64,000 bases of DNA from Ignavibacteria bacterium. GTDB lineage: Bacteria > Bacteroidota > Ignavibacteria > Kapaibacteriales > Kapaibacteriaceae. The stretch is from assembly GCA_016873895.1 (NCBI GenBank), contig VGVV01000003.1, forward strand, positions 248,001 to 312,000, given 5' to 3'. Below, in pieces: positions 1 through 8,308 of the stretch. The notes beneath the pieces were generated by a model that was given only the letters and a program-made list of their open reading frames with translations, had not been told where the DNA came from and did no database searches. Both the position numbers and the translations under genes were made by a program. Each line of letters opens with the position of its first letter. The first letter of the stretch is position 1.

Positions 1-1118
1 CACTGAGGAGCTTGTATTTGGGCCGACTGCTTCGTCTCTGTGCCAGAGGCGACCAACGATGCCTGGGTAAACTGATTACTTGTAGCCAGCTGCCATTCGT
101 ACGACTCTGCAAATGTACTTTTGCCCCATTCGAGGGTAACGGTAGGTGCCACACCAGTGGCATTATTACTCGGTTTGGACAAGACAACAGCACCTGGCCC
201 TTGGGCAGAGGCTGACGTAGTGAAATCGAGCTTAACATTGCTGCCATCAACAGAAATATTCTTGGTGATTGGAGCAGAGAGCCCACCCTCAGATGCTACA
301 ATAGTGAGCGACGAACCGCCGGAATAGGGCAGAGCGTACCCACCTGACGAACTGGTAACGGTGTAGAACGACCCGCGACTCGGTACGAGCTTTACGTTGG
401 GAATTCCTTCGCCGATGTCATAAAAGCCATTCTTGTTCTTGTCATCATAGACAACGCCTACAACGTAGCGTGTTGAACCGATACCAAAGTCCTGCGTTAC
501 AACATACGGTCCAACGGAACCACTAGAGAGCCCTTTGCCGTTATAAATGATGCCAATACCGATTTCTGTGTAGACGGCATTGCCAAAGTTCATGATGTTG
601 CTCCTGTGGCCAAGTTCCTTTTGATTCTCTTCGCCCCAGTCAACATTCAGACCGCAGTGTCCATGCCAAACGGACTCGCTATAGGCTGCTACGTTCTCCC
701 CGTACATGCCCATAGATGAGTACCCAACCTTCGAGTAGCGTGTTCCGAGTTCATCACCGTTACTGCTGGTGTGCCCCTGGAAATTGTTTTGATCCATATC
801 ACGACTATGTACACGGGCAGCATCGATAAGCAAAGCATGAAATGCCAGTGGTGGACGCTGGGGATAGGTCGTGAATGCTTTCTTCGTGGCTACTGGATCA
901 ATCTTAAAGTATTGATATGCCCCCTGCACTCGTGGATCCTGAGTATCCATCAAGCGAATACCCTCCTCCGTTGGATTTGCACGAGCCCGATTGATGTACT
1001 CGAGCATTAGCTGCTCTTCGGGTGTTGGGTCACCATGGCTGTATCGCTGCTGCATTTGCGCACTAACAAGTGCAGGCACCAGTATGCAAAGTGAACAAAG
1101 AATTAGAAAATGTTTCAT
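1..1118 (-). CDS. Secreted CAP/SCP-domain protein, 3' end beyond left edge
   Basis: The frame is open from an ATG at 1118 to the window edge (about 372 residues seen; the C-terminus is missing). A signal peptide with a likely cut after LVSA (residue 20) is followed by a CAP (SCP/PR-1) domain at about residues 36-212. The family's metal-site residues are visible: His116 (GHTSSNG), Glu141 (GENVA) and His171 (GHRSNIM). A DDKNKNGFYD calcium-loop-like sequence near residue 225 starts a small SdrD/carboxypeptidase-regulatory-like beta domain, and an Ig/fibronectin-like domain (TVTLEWGKS) follows up to the edge. Bacterial CAP proteins are secreted; their activity is mostly unknown. It begins 2 bases after the SDR stop, so it is likely the last gene of the pyrG run. 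A T9SS sorting domain may lie beyond the edge. Confidence 0.88.
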   Translation of the reverse strand, partial: MKHFLILCSLCILVPALVSAQMQQRYSHGDPTPEEQLMLEYINRARANPTEEGIRLMDTQDPRVQGAYQYFKIDPVATKKAFTTYPQRPPLAFHALLIDAARVHSRDMDQNNFQGHTSSNGDELGTRYSKVGYSSMGMYGENVAAYSESVWHGHCGLNVDWGEENQKELGHRSNIMNFGNAVYTEIGIGIIYNGKGLSSGSVGPYVVTQDFGIGSTRYVVGVVYDDKNKNGFYDIGEGIPNVKLVPSRGSFYTVTSSSGGYALPYSGGSSLTIVASEGGLSAPITKNISVDGSNVKLDFTTSASAQGPGAVVLSKPSNNATGVAPTVTLEWGKSTFAESYEWQLATSNQFTQASLVASGTETKQSAQIQAPQ

Positions 1119-1120
1119 AC

Positions 1121-1822
1121 CTAAAGATCTCCTAACTGAGGACGAATTATAATTTCTTCTATCATTGAGTGTTTGTCATGGTACGTATCGACTATCCCTT
1201 TAACAACCTGTGCAACATGCCCAGCTGAGAGCATGCGATGACTGTGCTCGGCACGTGAGGAGTCACTCCATATCTCGGTATCGGTTGCCCCCACTATTAC
1301 GTCAACCACCTTCACGCCATGCGAGCGCACATCCTGACGCATGCTGCGTGTATATGCCAACATCCCTGCCTTCGATGCGGAATACGCAGACGTGCCTGAG
1401 AATACTGTCGTGGCTGCTACCGAGTTGACTGATAATATCATGCCTTCTTTACGCTCACACATTGGTCCTATGAGCGCAGTAATAATCTCTATTGGTCCCA
1501 ACATGTTTGTTCGGATCTGTCGTTCGGCTGATTCATACGGTAACGTAGACGCATCACCGAATTCAGCTATTCCAGCGTTATTAATGAAAATGTCAACGCG
1601 GTCCAGCTGTGTAAGTAACTGCTGTACTGACCCACGAGAGGTGATATCACAACATACAATTCGGTAATGAGCAGCTGGCAGATCAGTTGCAACAGTTTCT
1701 AGTGCTTCTTTATCACGTCCAACGAGGGAAACGAAGTGATCTTGCGCCAAAACACGCGAAATCGCAGCGCCGATTCCTCTGCTTGCCCCGGTAATAACGA
1801 TATGTAGTGCGTCGCTAGGCAT
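1121..1822 (-). CDS. SDR-family NAD(P)-dependent oxidoreductase
   Basis: A classical short-chain dehydrogenase/reductase of 233 residues. The cofactor loop TGASRGIG lies at the N-terminus, NNAG (INNAGIAEF) in the middle, and the catalytic pair is in YSASK (SAYSASKAGM). The open frame extends 13 codons further upstream, but the ATG at 1822 overlaps the end of the glmU-like gene by 8 bases, matching the tight overlaps seen elsewhere here, and puts the glycine-rich loop at the usual distance from the start. The substrate cannot be told from sequence. The position between a sugar-nucleotide enzyme and a secreted protein suggests but does not prove envelope-related metabolism. Confidence 0.88.
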   Translation of the reverse strand: MPSDALHIVITGASRGIGAAISRVLAQDHFVSLVGRDKEALETVATDLPAAHYRIVCCDITSRGSVQQLLTQLDRVDIFINNAGIAEFGDASTLPYESAERQIRTNMLGPIEIITALIGPMCERKEGMILSVNSVAATTVFSGTSAYSASKAGMLAYTRSMRQDVRSHGVKVVDVIVGATDTEIWSDSSRAEHSHRMLSAGHVAQVVKGIVDTYHDKHSMIEEIIIRPQLGDL

Positions 1823-2966
1823 TTCGTTCGCTGAGTTCCACGAGTAAACTTTGCTCTTCATCTGTGAGGACTTTACCTCGACGTTTCATTGCTATCTCAA
1901 TGGTTGCCAGCGCCTTGTCGAGTTCATATCGCTTATCATCCCAAGAGAATGCATCACACTTCCGCGGCGCGGTACCAGCATTATTGATTGCGGCACACGC
2001 ACCATATACACCTCCAGTGGGAAGCATTGTACCAATACCCGTGCGACAATAATCACCTACAAGAGAACCAAGGAATACGCGCTGTGAGTCTTCACGCCCC
2101 CATGGCATTTCAGGTCGCACATGTGAGTACGTATTCTTCAGATTTGATGTCGTTGTTCCCGCACCAAGGTTTACCCATTCGCCGATGTAGCTATGTCCGA
2201 TAAAACCAGCATGTTGTTTATTGCTGTATGCCTGGAACACTGTGTTGGCAATCTCACCAGATATACGGCATTGAGGTCCAGTTACTACGGTATTGATATG
2301 TGAATGGGGCTTCACATTGCATTGCTCACCAATCACTGCAGGACCTTGTATGATACAAAATGCGCCTATCGTGGCACCATCACCAATGATGATTGGGCCC
2401 TTTGATCGATCAAGCACAGCTGTTTGATGGACACTAGCAGTTTTAGCAACACGCGATTGAACAAGTTCAGCATCCCATGCAACCGTTTCCTCCAATCTAT
2501 CCAGTATCTGCCATAGTCGTGTTACTATGTGACCTTGAACCTGAACTGTCGGTAGACCGTGACCGGAGATGCCTTCTATGATAGAAGCAATTCCATCAGT
2601 TTGTCCGTTGTGCTCGGGTAGATAAACGCCAACTGTTTCACCGTTACACGTAAAATGAACTGGGTCGGAAACCGAAACACAGTAGTCGTGCATTTGGCGC
2701 ATAACACTGGGGGCAACGAGCAGATTAGCAGCTATGATGAGCAGTGGGGCTGAACCATACTCAGATCTGCTTTGCTCTGATCGGGCCCTATATGCGCTCT
2801 CTACACTTTGCCGATCAGAATGAACATGAATAGTGCATTGCTGCAGAGTAAACTTCCACCGCTCAGCTATCGTGTAGAATCCTGCTCGTAACTCCCATGC
2901 GCAGTGAGTCTGCGTAAAAGGATACAATAGCTCTGCCGCATCATGTTCGATAAGTACAACATTCAT
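1815..2966 (-). CDS. GlmU-like sugar nucleotidyltransferase/acetyltransferase (Bacteroidota type)
   Basis: The 383 residues fit the alternative GlmU family of Bacteroidota, thought to make UDP-GlcNAc from glucosamine-1-phosphate. The N-terminus has the family hallmark, LLYPFTQTHCAWELRAGFYT, in place of the usual GlmU pyrophosphorylase loop. From about residue 180 to 345 there is a left-handed beta-helix: hexapeptides such as PIIIGDGATIGAFC, then HAGFIGHSYIGEWVNLGAG and LGSLVGDYCRTGIGTMLPTG. It follows pyrG by 10 bases; CTP and UDP-GlcNAc both feed envelope synthesis, so the pairing makes sense. The exact sugar is inferred from the family. Confidence 0.82.
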   Translation of the reverse strand: MNVVLIEHDAAELLYPFTQTHCAWELRAGFYTIAERWKFTLQQCTIHVHSDRQSVESAYRARSEQSRSEYGSAPLLIIAANLLVAPSVMRQMHDYCVSVSDPVHFTCNGETVGVYLPEHNGQTDGIASIIEGISGHGLPTVQVQGHIVTRLWQILDRLEETVAWDAELVQSRVAKTASVHQTAVLDRSKGPIIIGDGATIGAFCIIQGPAVIGEQCNVKPHSHINTVVTGPQCRISGEIANTVFQAYSNKQHAGFIGHSYIGEWVNLGAGTTTSNLKNTYSHVRPEMPWGREDSQRVFLGSLVGDYCRTGIGTMLPTGGVYGACAAINNAGTAPRKCDAFSWDDKRYELDKALATIEIAMKRRGKVLTDEEQSLLVELSERNA

Positions 2967-2976
2967 GGGGAATCCC

Positions 2977-4587
2977 TTACAGGTTTTCCTGATGAAGCTG
3001 CAGTGCAGCCTTTACAAAGGAAACAAAGAGGGGATGTCCAGTAACTGCCCGTGATTTCAATTCTGGATGAAACTGTACTCCTACAAACCATCTGTGCGAT
3101 GGAATCTCAATAATCTCAACGAGTCTGCCATCCGGCGAGGTACCGCTAATGACGAGCCCTTTTGATACCATCACTTCTCGAAAATCATTATTGAATTCAT
3201 AACGATGTCTATGACGCTCGTCGATATGTTGAGACTTATAGGCAACAAATGCCTTGGTACGGCGTGAGACGTTGCAAGGATAGGAGCCAAGACGCATCGT
3301 TCCACCTTTGCTTGTAACAGAACGCTGCTCAGGCAACAGATCGATGACGTTGAAAGCATTCTTTTTGAATTCTGAAGAATGGGCTGTGGGCATCATCGCC
3401 ACGTTGCGTGCAAACTCGATAACTGCACACTGCATACCGAGACAGATTCCAAAAAATGGAACGTTCTGCGTGCGTGCGAACTGGATGGCTGATATCTTAC
3501 CCTCAATACCGCGTGAACCAAATCCAGGTGCAACCAACATACCATCAATACCATCCAGCATTTCGGCAGCATTCTCCTTTGTCAACGCCTCTGCATCGAT
3601 CCAACGAATTGTAACCTGGGTATTGTTTATAGCGCCAGCATGGATAATTGCCTCAAGTATTGACTTGTAGCTGTCGGGGTACTTGTTGTACTTACCTACA
3701 AAAGCAATCTCGATAACATGTCTCGGTGCCTTAATTCGATTTACAAAACGTGACCATGTATCCAGATCACGTCGTGAACGCTTAAGGTGCAGCTTTTCAC
3801 AAATGATATCATCTAAGTCGTGCTTCGCAAATAGCATCGGAACTTCATAGATGGTCTCAGCATCACGAGCCTCAATAACACTGCGCTCTTCCACATTACA
3901 GAATAAAGCGATTTTCTGACGGATATCTTTACCAAGTTTAATCTCGGCCCTACATAGCAAGATATCTGGGGTAATTCCAGATTCCATCAGCGTTTTTACC
4001 GAGTGCTGAGTAGGCTTTGTCTTCAATTCGCCCGCACTCTTGATGTACGGCACGTAGGTAAGGTGAACATCTAATGCATTGCCTCGTCCAACTTCAAGTC
4101 TCAATTGCCTGCATGCTTCAAGAAACGGAAGCGACTCGATATCTCCAACTGTACCGCCAATCTCGATGATGACAACGTCGTACTTTCCATCAAACGCCCT
4201 CATCCGACGCTTTATCTCGTCTGTGATGTGAGGCACAACTTGCACGGTCTTGCCAAGGTACTCACCTTTGCGCTCTCGCATTATGACATCGTAGTAGACT
4301 TGACCAGCTGATGCAGTGTTCTGCTTCGACATGCTCACGTCCAGGTAACGCTCATAGTGGCCTAAGTCCAGATCAGTTTCTGCACCATCGTCAGTGACGT
4401 AGACCTCTCCATGTTGATACGGATTCATCGTACCGGGATCAACATTGATATAGGGGTCTAACTTCTGGATGGTTACAGAAAAACCGCGCTGACGCAGCAA
4501 TAGACCTATGGAGGAGGAAGCAATACCTTTGCCCAACGAGGACAATACTCCGCCCGTAATGAAGATGTACTTTGACGTCTTCGGCAC
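2977..4587 (-). CDS. pyrG: CTP synthase
   Basis: Makes CTP from UTP, ATP and glutamine. The 536 residues, counted from a GTG at 4587, match the family length. The N-terminal synthase domain starts [16 protein letters not shown] (P-loop) and contains [13 protein letters not shown]. The C-terminal class-I glutamine amidotransferase has nucleophile Cys382 in GICLGMQ and His507/Glu509 in QFHPE. The frame stays open to an ATG at 4662, but that extension lacks family similarity and the TAGTTTTG promoter-like site at 4626-4633 lies inside it; the GTG has AGGTG about 4 bases upstream. First gene of a tight minus-strand run with the glmU-like gene. Confidence 0.97.
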   Translation of the reverse strand: MPKTSKYIFITGGVLSSLGKGIASSSIGLLLRQRGFSVTIQKLDPYINVDPGTMNPYQHGEVYVTDDGAETDLDLGHYERYLDVSMSKQNTASAGQVYYDVIMRERKGEYLGKTVQVVPHITDEIKRRMRAFDGKYDVVIIEIGGTVGDIESLPFLEACRQLRLEVGRGNALDVHLTYVPYIKSAGELKTKPTQHSVKTLMESGITPDILLCRAEIKLGKDIRQKIALFCNVEERSVIEARDAETIYEVPMLFAKHDLDDIICEKLHLKRSRRDLDTWSRFVNRIKAPRHVIEIAFVGKYNKYPDSYKSILEAIIHAGAINNTQVTIRWIDAEALTKENAAEMLDGIDGMLVAPGFGSRGIEGKISAIQFARTQNVPFFGICLGMQCAVIEFARNVAMMPTAHSSEFKKNAFNVIDLLPEQRSVTSKGGTMRLGSYPCNVSRRTKAFVAYKSQHIDERHRHRYEFNNDFREVMVSKGLVISGTSPDGRLVEIIEIPSHRWFVGVQFHPELKSRAVTGHPLFVSFVKAALQLHQENL

Positions 4588-4625
4588 ACAACACCTGAGG
4601 AAAATCAGAGAGGACTGGACGGGCT

Positions 4626-4633
4626 CAAAACTA
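4626..4633 (-). promoter_or_regulatory. Putative -7 promoter element upstream of pyrG
   Basis: Minus-strand TAGTTTTG fits the Bacteroidota consensus TAnnTTTG. Transcription would start about 5-8 bases downstream, leaving a leader of roughly 30 bases before the pyrG GTG at 4587. No clear -33 TTTG is seen at the expected distance. Confidence 0.45.
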
Positions 4634-4694
4634 CGCAGAGTTAGTGGAATTCCGTACTCCAATTCGTAGCTTCGCTAGGGTAAGTGAGTAACCT

Positions 4695-5888
4695 ATGCCC
4701 AACATTCAACAACTGTCGCTTGTACTTCTCTCCATAGCCATTGTGGCATGCCAACAGGGTAGAGAGGAGCCAGCTCACCTAGATAAGAACCTTACCGTTT
4801 TTTACCTCCAGGGCACACCAGAAGTGAGGTCATTTGTGGATTCCTGCGTAGCCAAGTACAGCATTCGTTTCGGTGGGAAAGCATTATCTAAACCTTGCAC
4901 AGTATTGGAATTACTGTCACTTGCGGCGAACACCAATCGCAAAGATTCAGCGAGTCTTTTTATCCTACCGTATGAATACATCCCAGCAGTTGCTGCGCTG
5001 GGATCAGTAATGGTGCTTCCTGATGTCCTATCGGACGACTATGCGCCTCTAGGAAATGTATGCCACTGGCAGGGTAAGCGTGTGGCCATTCCACTTACGT
5101 GTGACATAGCCATGCTACTCTTGAGCGGTCCAATTGCTTCCTCGTCAGGTTCGTCAGCTGCGGGATTAGATACCGATCAAATGTTTGCACTACAGGACAC
5201 GTTTTCATCTCGCTATAAGGCAACCTGGACTTCTGCCGGTGATGATCCCAGATCCTCTGCTCAGACTATTGCTTCGTGGCTTGGAGATCACGGTGGATGC
5301 ATTATCGATGATTCTGGGAATGTAGTTGTGAATTCAGCGATGAACAAACAGGCGCTCACGGCCTATGCCGACCTTGCCAAAGGAAGAGAGCTAGAAACAC
5401 GAAGGCAACAGCGAGCAAGCTTTGCACAGGGCAACCTTGCCATGTTGTATGGCAATTCCTCATATCTGCCTTTGCTTCGCAAGCAGAAACCATCAACCGC
5501 ATTTTCAGCAACGTATGTCAATCCACACGCCAGAGGTTCATCCACACCTTTGCTTCATGGATATGGCGTCTGTGTTTCTGGAACTTTTCCAGATACAGAT
5601 CCGATGTATGCTTACCTGACGGATCTACGTCATGTGGTTAAGCAACATGAGTCTCTGGGCTTTCCTACGTTTTCATCCTACTGGCATAACACGTTACGTT
5701 CCTCGGATTCTAGCATGCAGCTCATCGCCAAACGCATGCGAATTGCACGCCCCATGCATTCTCATCCTCAATGGCCAACGATAGTAATATTGCTGGAGCG
5801 TGCGGTTCTCGATGCATTGTATGGGAATCAGTCGGTAGAGGATGTATTGGATGGTCTGCAAGAGGATATTGAGGGTCTCATTTCTTGA
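4695..5888 (+). CDS. Lipoprotein resembling family-1 solute-binding proteins
   Basis: 397 residues. A lipoprotein signal peptide ends in IAIVAC (Cys19). The rest reads like a periplasmic sugar-binding protein of ABC importers: a hinge-like segment GKRVAIPLTCDIAMLLL near residue 130, PRSSAQTIASWLGDHGG, then GNLAMLYGNSSYLPLL, which resembles the ligand-cleft segment of the family. No ABC permease or ATPase is nearby. Instead the stop TGA overlaps the TTG start of the DUF5686 gene by 4 bases, pointing to translational coupling. It is divergent from pyrG. Either it has lost its importer and serves another role, or the partner genes are elsewhere. Family assignment is moderate; the ligand is unknown. 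Confidence 0.7.
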   Translation: MPNIQQLSLVLLSIAIVACQQGREEPAHLDKNLTVFYLQGTPEVRSFVDSCVAKYSIRFGGKALSKPCTVLELLSLAANTNRKDSASLFILPYEYIPAVAALGSVMVLPDVLSDDYAPLGNVCHWQGKRVAIPLTCDIAMLLLSGPIASSSGSSAAGLDTDQMFALQDTFSSRYKATWTSAGDDPRSSAQTIASWLGDHGGCIIDDSGNVVVNSAMNKQALTAYADLAKGRELETRRQQRASFAQGNLAMLYGNSSYLPLLRKQKPSTAFSATYVNPHARGSSTPLLHGYGVCVSGTFPDTDPMYAYLTDLRHVVKQHESLGFPTFSSYWHNTLRSSDSSMQLIAKRMRIARPMHSHPQWPTIVILLERAVLDALYGNQSVEDVLDGLQEDIEGLIS

Positions 5889-8308
5889 GCATAAGGTTCT
5901 TGATATTCAGTCTGCCTGCGCTGCTCTGTTGCATGGTTCAAATCTATGCTCGTACCGACACTGCGACAACTGTGACCATTACAGGCAGAGTTGTTGTTTC
6001 CGGAAGTGAGCAGCCTGCGAGCTTCATCCGCATACGTGAACTGCAGTCAAAGAAAACCGTTGCTACTGATCGAAGGGGATACTTTAGAATCACCATTTCA
6101 GATGTTTACAAGGCATCTCTTGTTGTAGCACTTGATGGGATAGGCTTTTATGCCGACACGCTAGTGCTACCTGCAAAAGACACAGATATTGTTCACGGTC
6201 TACGTGAAAAGATGGAGACGCAATCAGAAGTGGTCGTTTCTGCTGAAGACCCAGCTCGAAGTATCATGAAGCGAGTGGTAGCACGAAAACTGCTACAGGA
6301 GAAAAAGCTTAAAAGCTACACGTACATGTTGTACACAAAGTTCGTCGCTGCTACCGATACAACAACAGCTCTGCGCAGCACAGGACGTGGAGACTCAACA
6401 ATCGTAAGTATCCTAGAATCCTTTTCGAAGGGTTACTACAAGTATCCGGATAACTACTACAACGAGATCCTTCAGAGACGCCAGACTGTTAATGTTCCAA
6501 CACAGGCTAATTCAGTCACCTTTGGGACAAACCTAAATGTTTATAGCAACTCGATACAGATTCTTGGCGAAACAATTGAGACGCCGTTCGCAGACAATGT
6601 GCTTGAGATGTACGACCTCGTGCTGCAGTCGGCACTGGATGATGATATCGCGAAGATTGCGGTGTCTCCAAAGAGCTCACTTCATAGAGCATTTCGTGGT
6701 GTCATCTACATCGATCTACAAACGTACTCTCCAGTAGAAGTCTCACTAATTCCAAGTGAAGAGGTCAACCTTCCATTTGATGCCGATTTAACCTACCGGC
6801 AAAACTTTCAGATAATCGACAGCATGGTTGTGCCCGAAGCACTCTCGATCGAGAGCTCCCTGGAAGCATCGCTCTTTTGGGTTATTGCGCCGCGTCTCGA
6901 TATCAACATTGAGACCATTTGCTACGACTACACAATCAATCCCGAGATCGAGGACTATCTGTTTGATCAGCGTCGTGTAGAGATATTGCTAGAAGCCAAC
7001 ATATTTGATTCAACCTATTGGAGAATGAACTCTAAACTTCCCCTGCGCCCGGAAGAAGAACGTGCATATCAAGAAATCAACTCGTTTATTAATAATCCAG
7101 ATAGCATTGAGAATTCTTTGATAAACCGTTATCTCGGTCCCGTGCGTCAGGCACTCGCAAAGCTTCGTCAGCCACCATTTACTGGATTCGATGATATTCT
7201 TCGATACAACAGTATTCATGGGCTATATATGGGGCTGGGCATTGAACACTCCATCCTCGGTGTATTCGACACACGACTTACTGGAGGGTATGGTGTTAAC
7301 GACAAGCGCTGGTATTACGTTGCTACTGTATCTGTGTCTCTTGATAGACGAGAGAAACTTAGGTTATTAGTTGGCCATTGCAATGATCTCTTACGCCGAG
7401 ACAATCCTAATGTTGTTCGACAGAATTTTATCGCTGCTACATCGTTACTGTTTGGTAACGACTATGGAGACTATTACTACAGTGAACGATCGCATGTTGG
7501 CCTTACATATGGATGGGGCCAGTACCGCTTTATCGGTCGAGACCAATTCATTCGACCCAGCAATATTGCACTGCGGTATCAGAGCTCTTTCGATCAAACT
7601 GCCTATACATCTGACTTTTTTCACCTTTTACCGCGTAAGGATTCAGTCAGACAGAATCCTCCCGTACATAATGGTCGGATACATTCACTGGTAGCCGATC
7701 TACAGCTCGACTTTTTTCCAACACGCCGAATAGCCCGGCAGGGCATGCAAATCAGCTATGAACTCGCTAACAAGGACTTGCTAGGGGGCACGGCAACATA
7801 TTCTGTGGTGAACTGGCAAGGGTTCTTTCGTACACCAACCTTGCCGCTTTGGACACTAGACGTTACACTCGGTGCCACATGGTCTTGGGGTTCACTTCCA
7901 CCTCAGCGTTTCTTTAGCACAGAAACTGGTATTCGAAGCATCGTTGTTAACAATGCGTTCCGTGGCATGCAGGTTAAGGAATTCTATGGCGACAGGTCAT
8001 TCACGGCTACGTTCAGCCATAACTTCGGCGAGCTTGTTCCTGGCGTATTTCGTATACCAAATGTTGCATCGTTTGGTCTTGAGTTCATTTTGTTTGGAGG
8101 GTTTGCATGGACAGACTTTTCAAACGCAACCAGAGCTCTGTATAGCCCAGCACTTTCAACTACTGCTGAGACACCTGAGCGATACTATTACGAAGCGGGA
8201 ATTTCTATCAATCGATTGCTCATTTTCCTTCGACTTGACCTCAATACGAGACTGTCCCAGCGGGATCGGCCAGAGTTTCGTGTTACATTATCCAATGCTC
8301 TGTTCTAG
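5885..8308 (+). CDS. DUF5686 / carboxypeptidase-regulatory-like outer-membrane protein
   Basis: 807 residues with a signal peptide (MSIRFLIFSLPALLCC...). Residues about 28-105 form a carboxypeptidase-regulatory-like beta domain (VTITGRVVVSGSEQPASFIR, DRRGYFRITI). Then comes the DUF5686 pattern: ARSIMKRVVARKLLQEKKLK and SYTYMLYTKF. The C-terminal half has alternating aromatic strands typical of a beta-barrel and ends in an aromatic residue (SNALF). DUF5686 proteins sit in the outer membrane of Bacteroidota; their job is not known. The start is a TTG inside TTGA, overlapping the lipoprotein stop, with GAGGGT upstream. Its TAG at 8306-8308 is directly followed by the priA stop on the other strand. 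Confidence 0.8.
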   Translation: MSIRFLIFSLPALLCCMVQIYARTDTATTVTITGRVVVSGSEQPASFIRIRELQSKKTVATDRRGYFRITISDVYKASLVVALDGIGFYADTLVLPAKDTDIVHGLREKMETQSEVVVSAEDPARSIMKRVVARKLLQEKKLKSYTYMLYTKFVAATDTTTALRSTGRGDSTIVSILESFSKGYYKYPDNYYNEILQRRQTVNVPTQANSVTFGTNLNVYSNSIQILGETIETPFADNVLEMYDLVLQSALDDDIAKIAVSPKSSLHRAFRGVIYIDLQTYSPVEVSLIPSEEVNLPFDADLTYRQNFQIIDSMVVPEALSIESSLEASLFWVIAPRLDINIETICYDYTINPEIEDYLFDQRRVEILLEANIFDSTYWRMNSKLPLRPEEERAYQEINSFINNPDSIENSLINRYLGPVRQALAKLRQPPFTGFDDILRYNSIHGLYMGLGIEHSILGVFDTRLTGGYGVNDKRWYYVATVSVSLDRREKLRLLVGHCNDLLRRDNPNVVRQNFIAATSLLFGNDYGDYYYSERSHVGLTYGWGQYRFIGRDQFIRPSNIALRYQSSFDQTAYTSDFFHLLPRKDSVRQNPPVHNGRIHSLVADLQLDFFPTRRIARQGMQISYELANKDLLGGTATYSVVNWQGFFRTPTLPLWTLDVTLGATWSWGSLPPQRFFSTETGIRSIVVNNAFRGMQVKEFYGDRSFTATFSHNFGELVPGVFRIPNVASFGLEFILFGGFAWTDFSNATRALYSPALSTTAETPERYYYEAGISINRLLIFLRLDLNTRLSQRDRPEFRVTLSNALF

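Noticed and set aside
4588-4662. N-terminal 25-codon extension of pyrG
   Set aside because: No family similarity, contains the promoter-like TAGTTTTG, and the GTG at 4587 gives the normal start [11 protein letters not shown] with a ribosome site.
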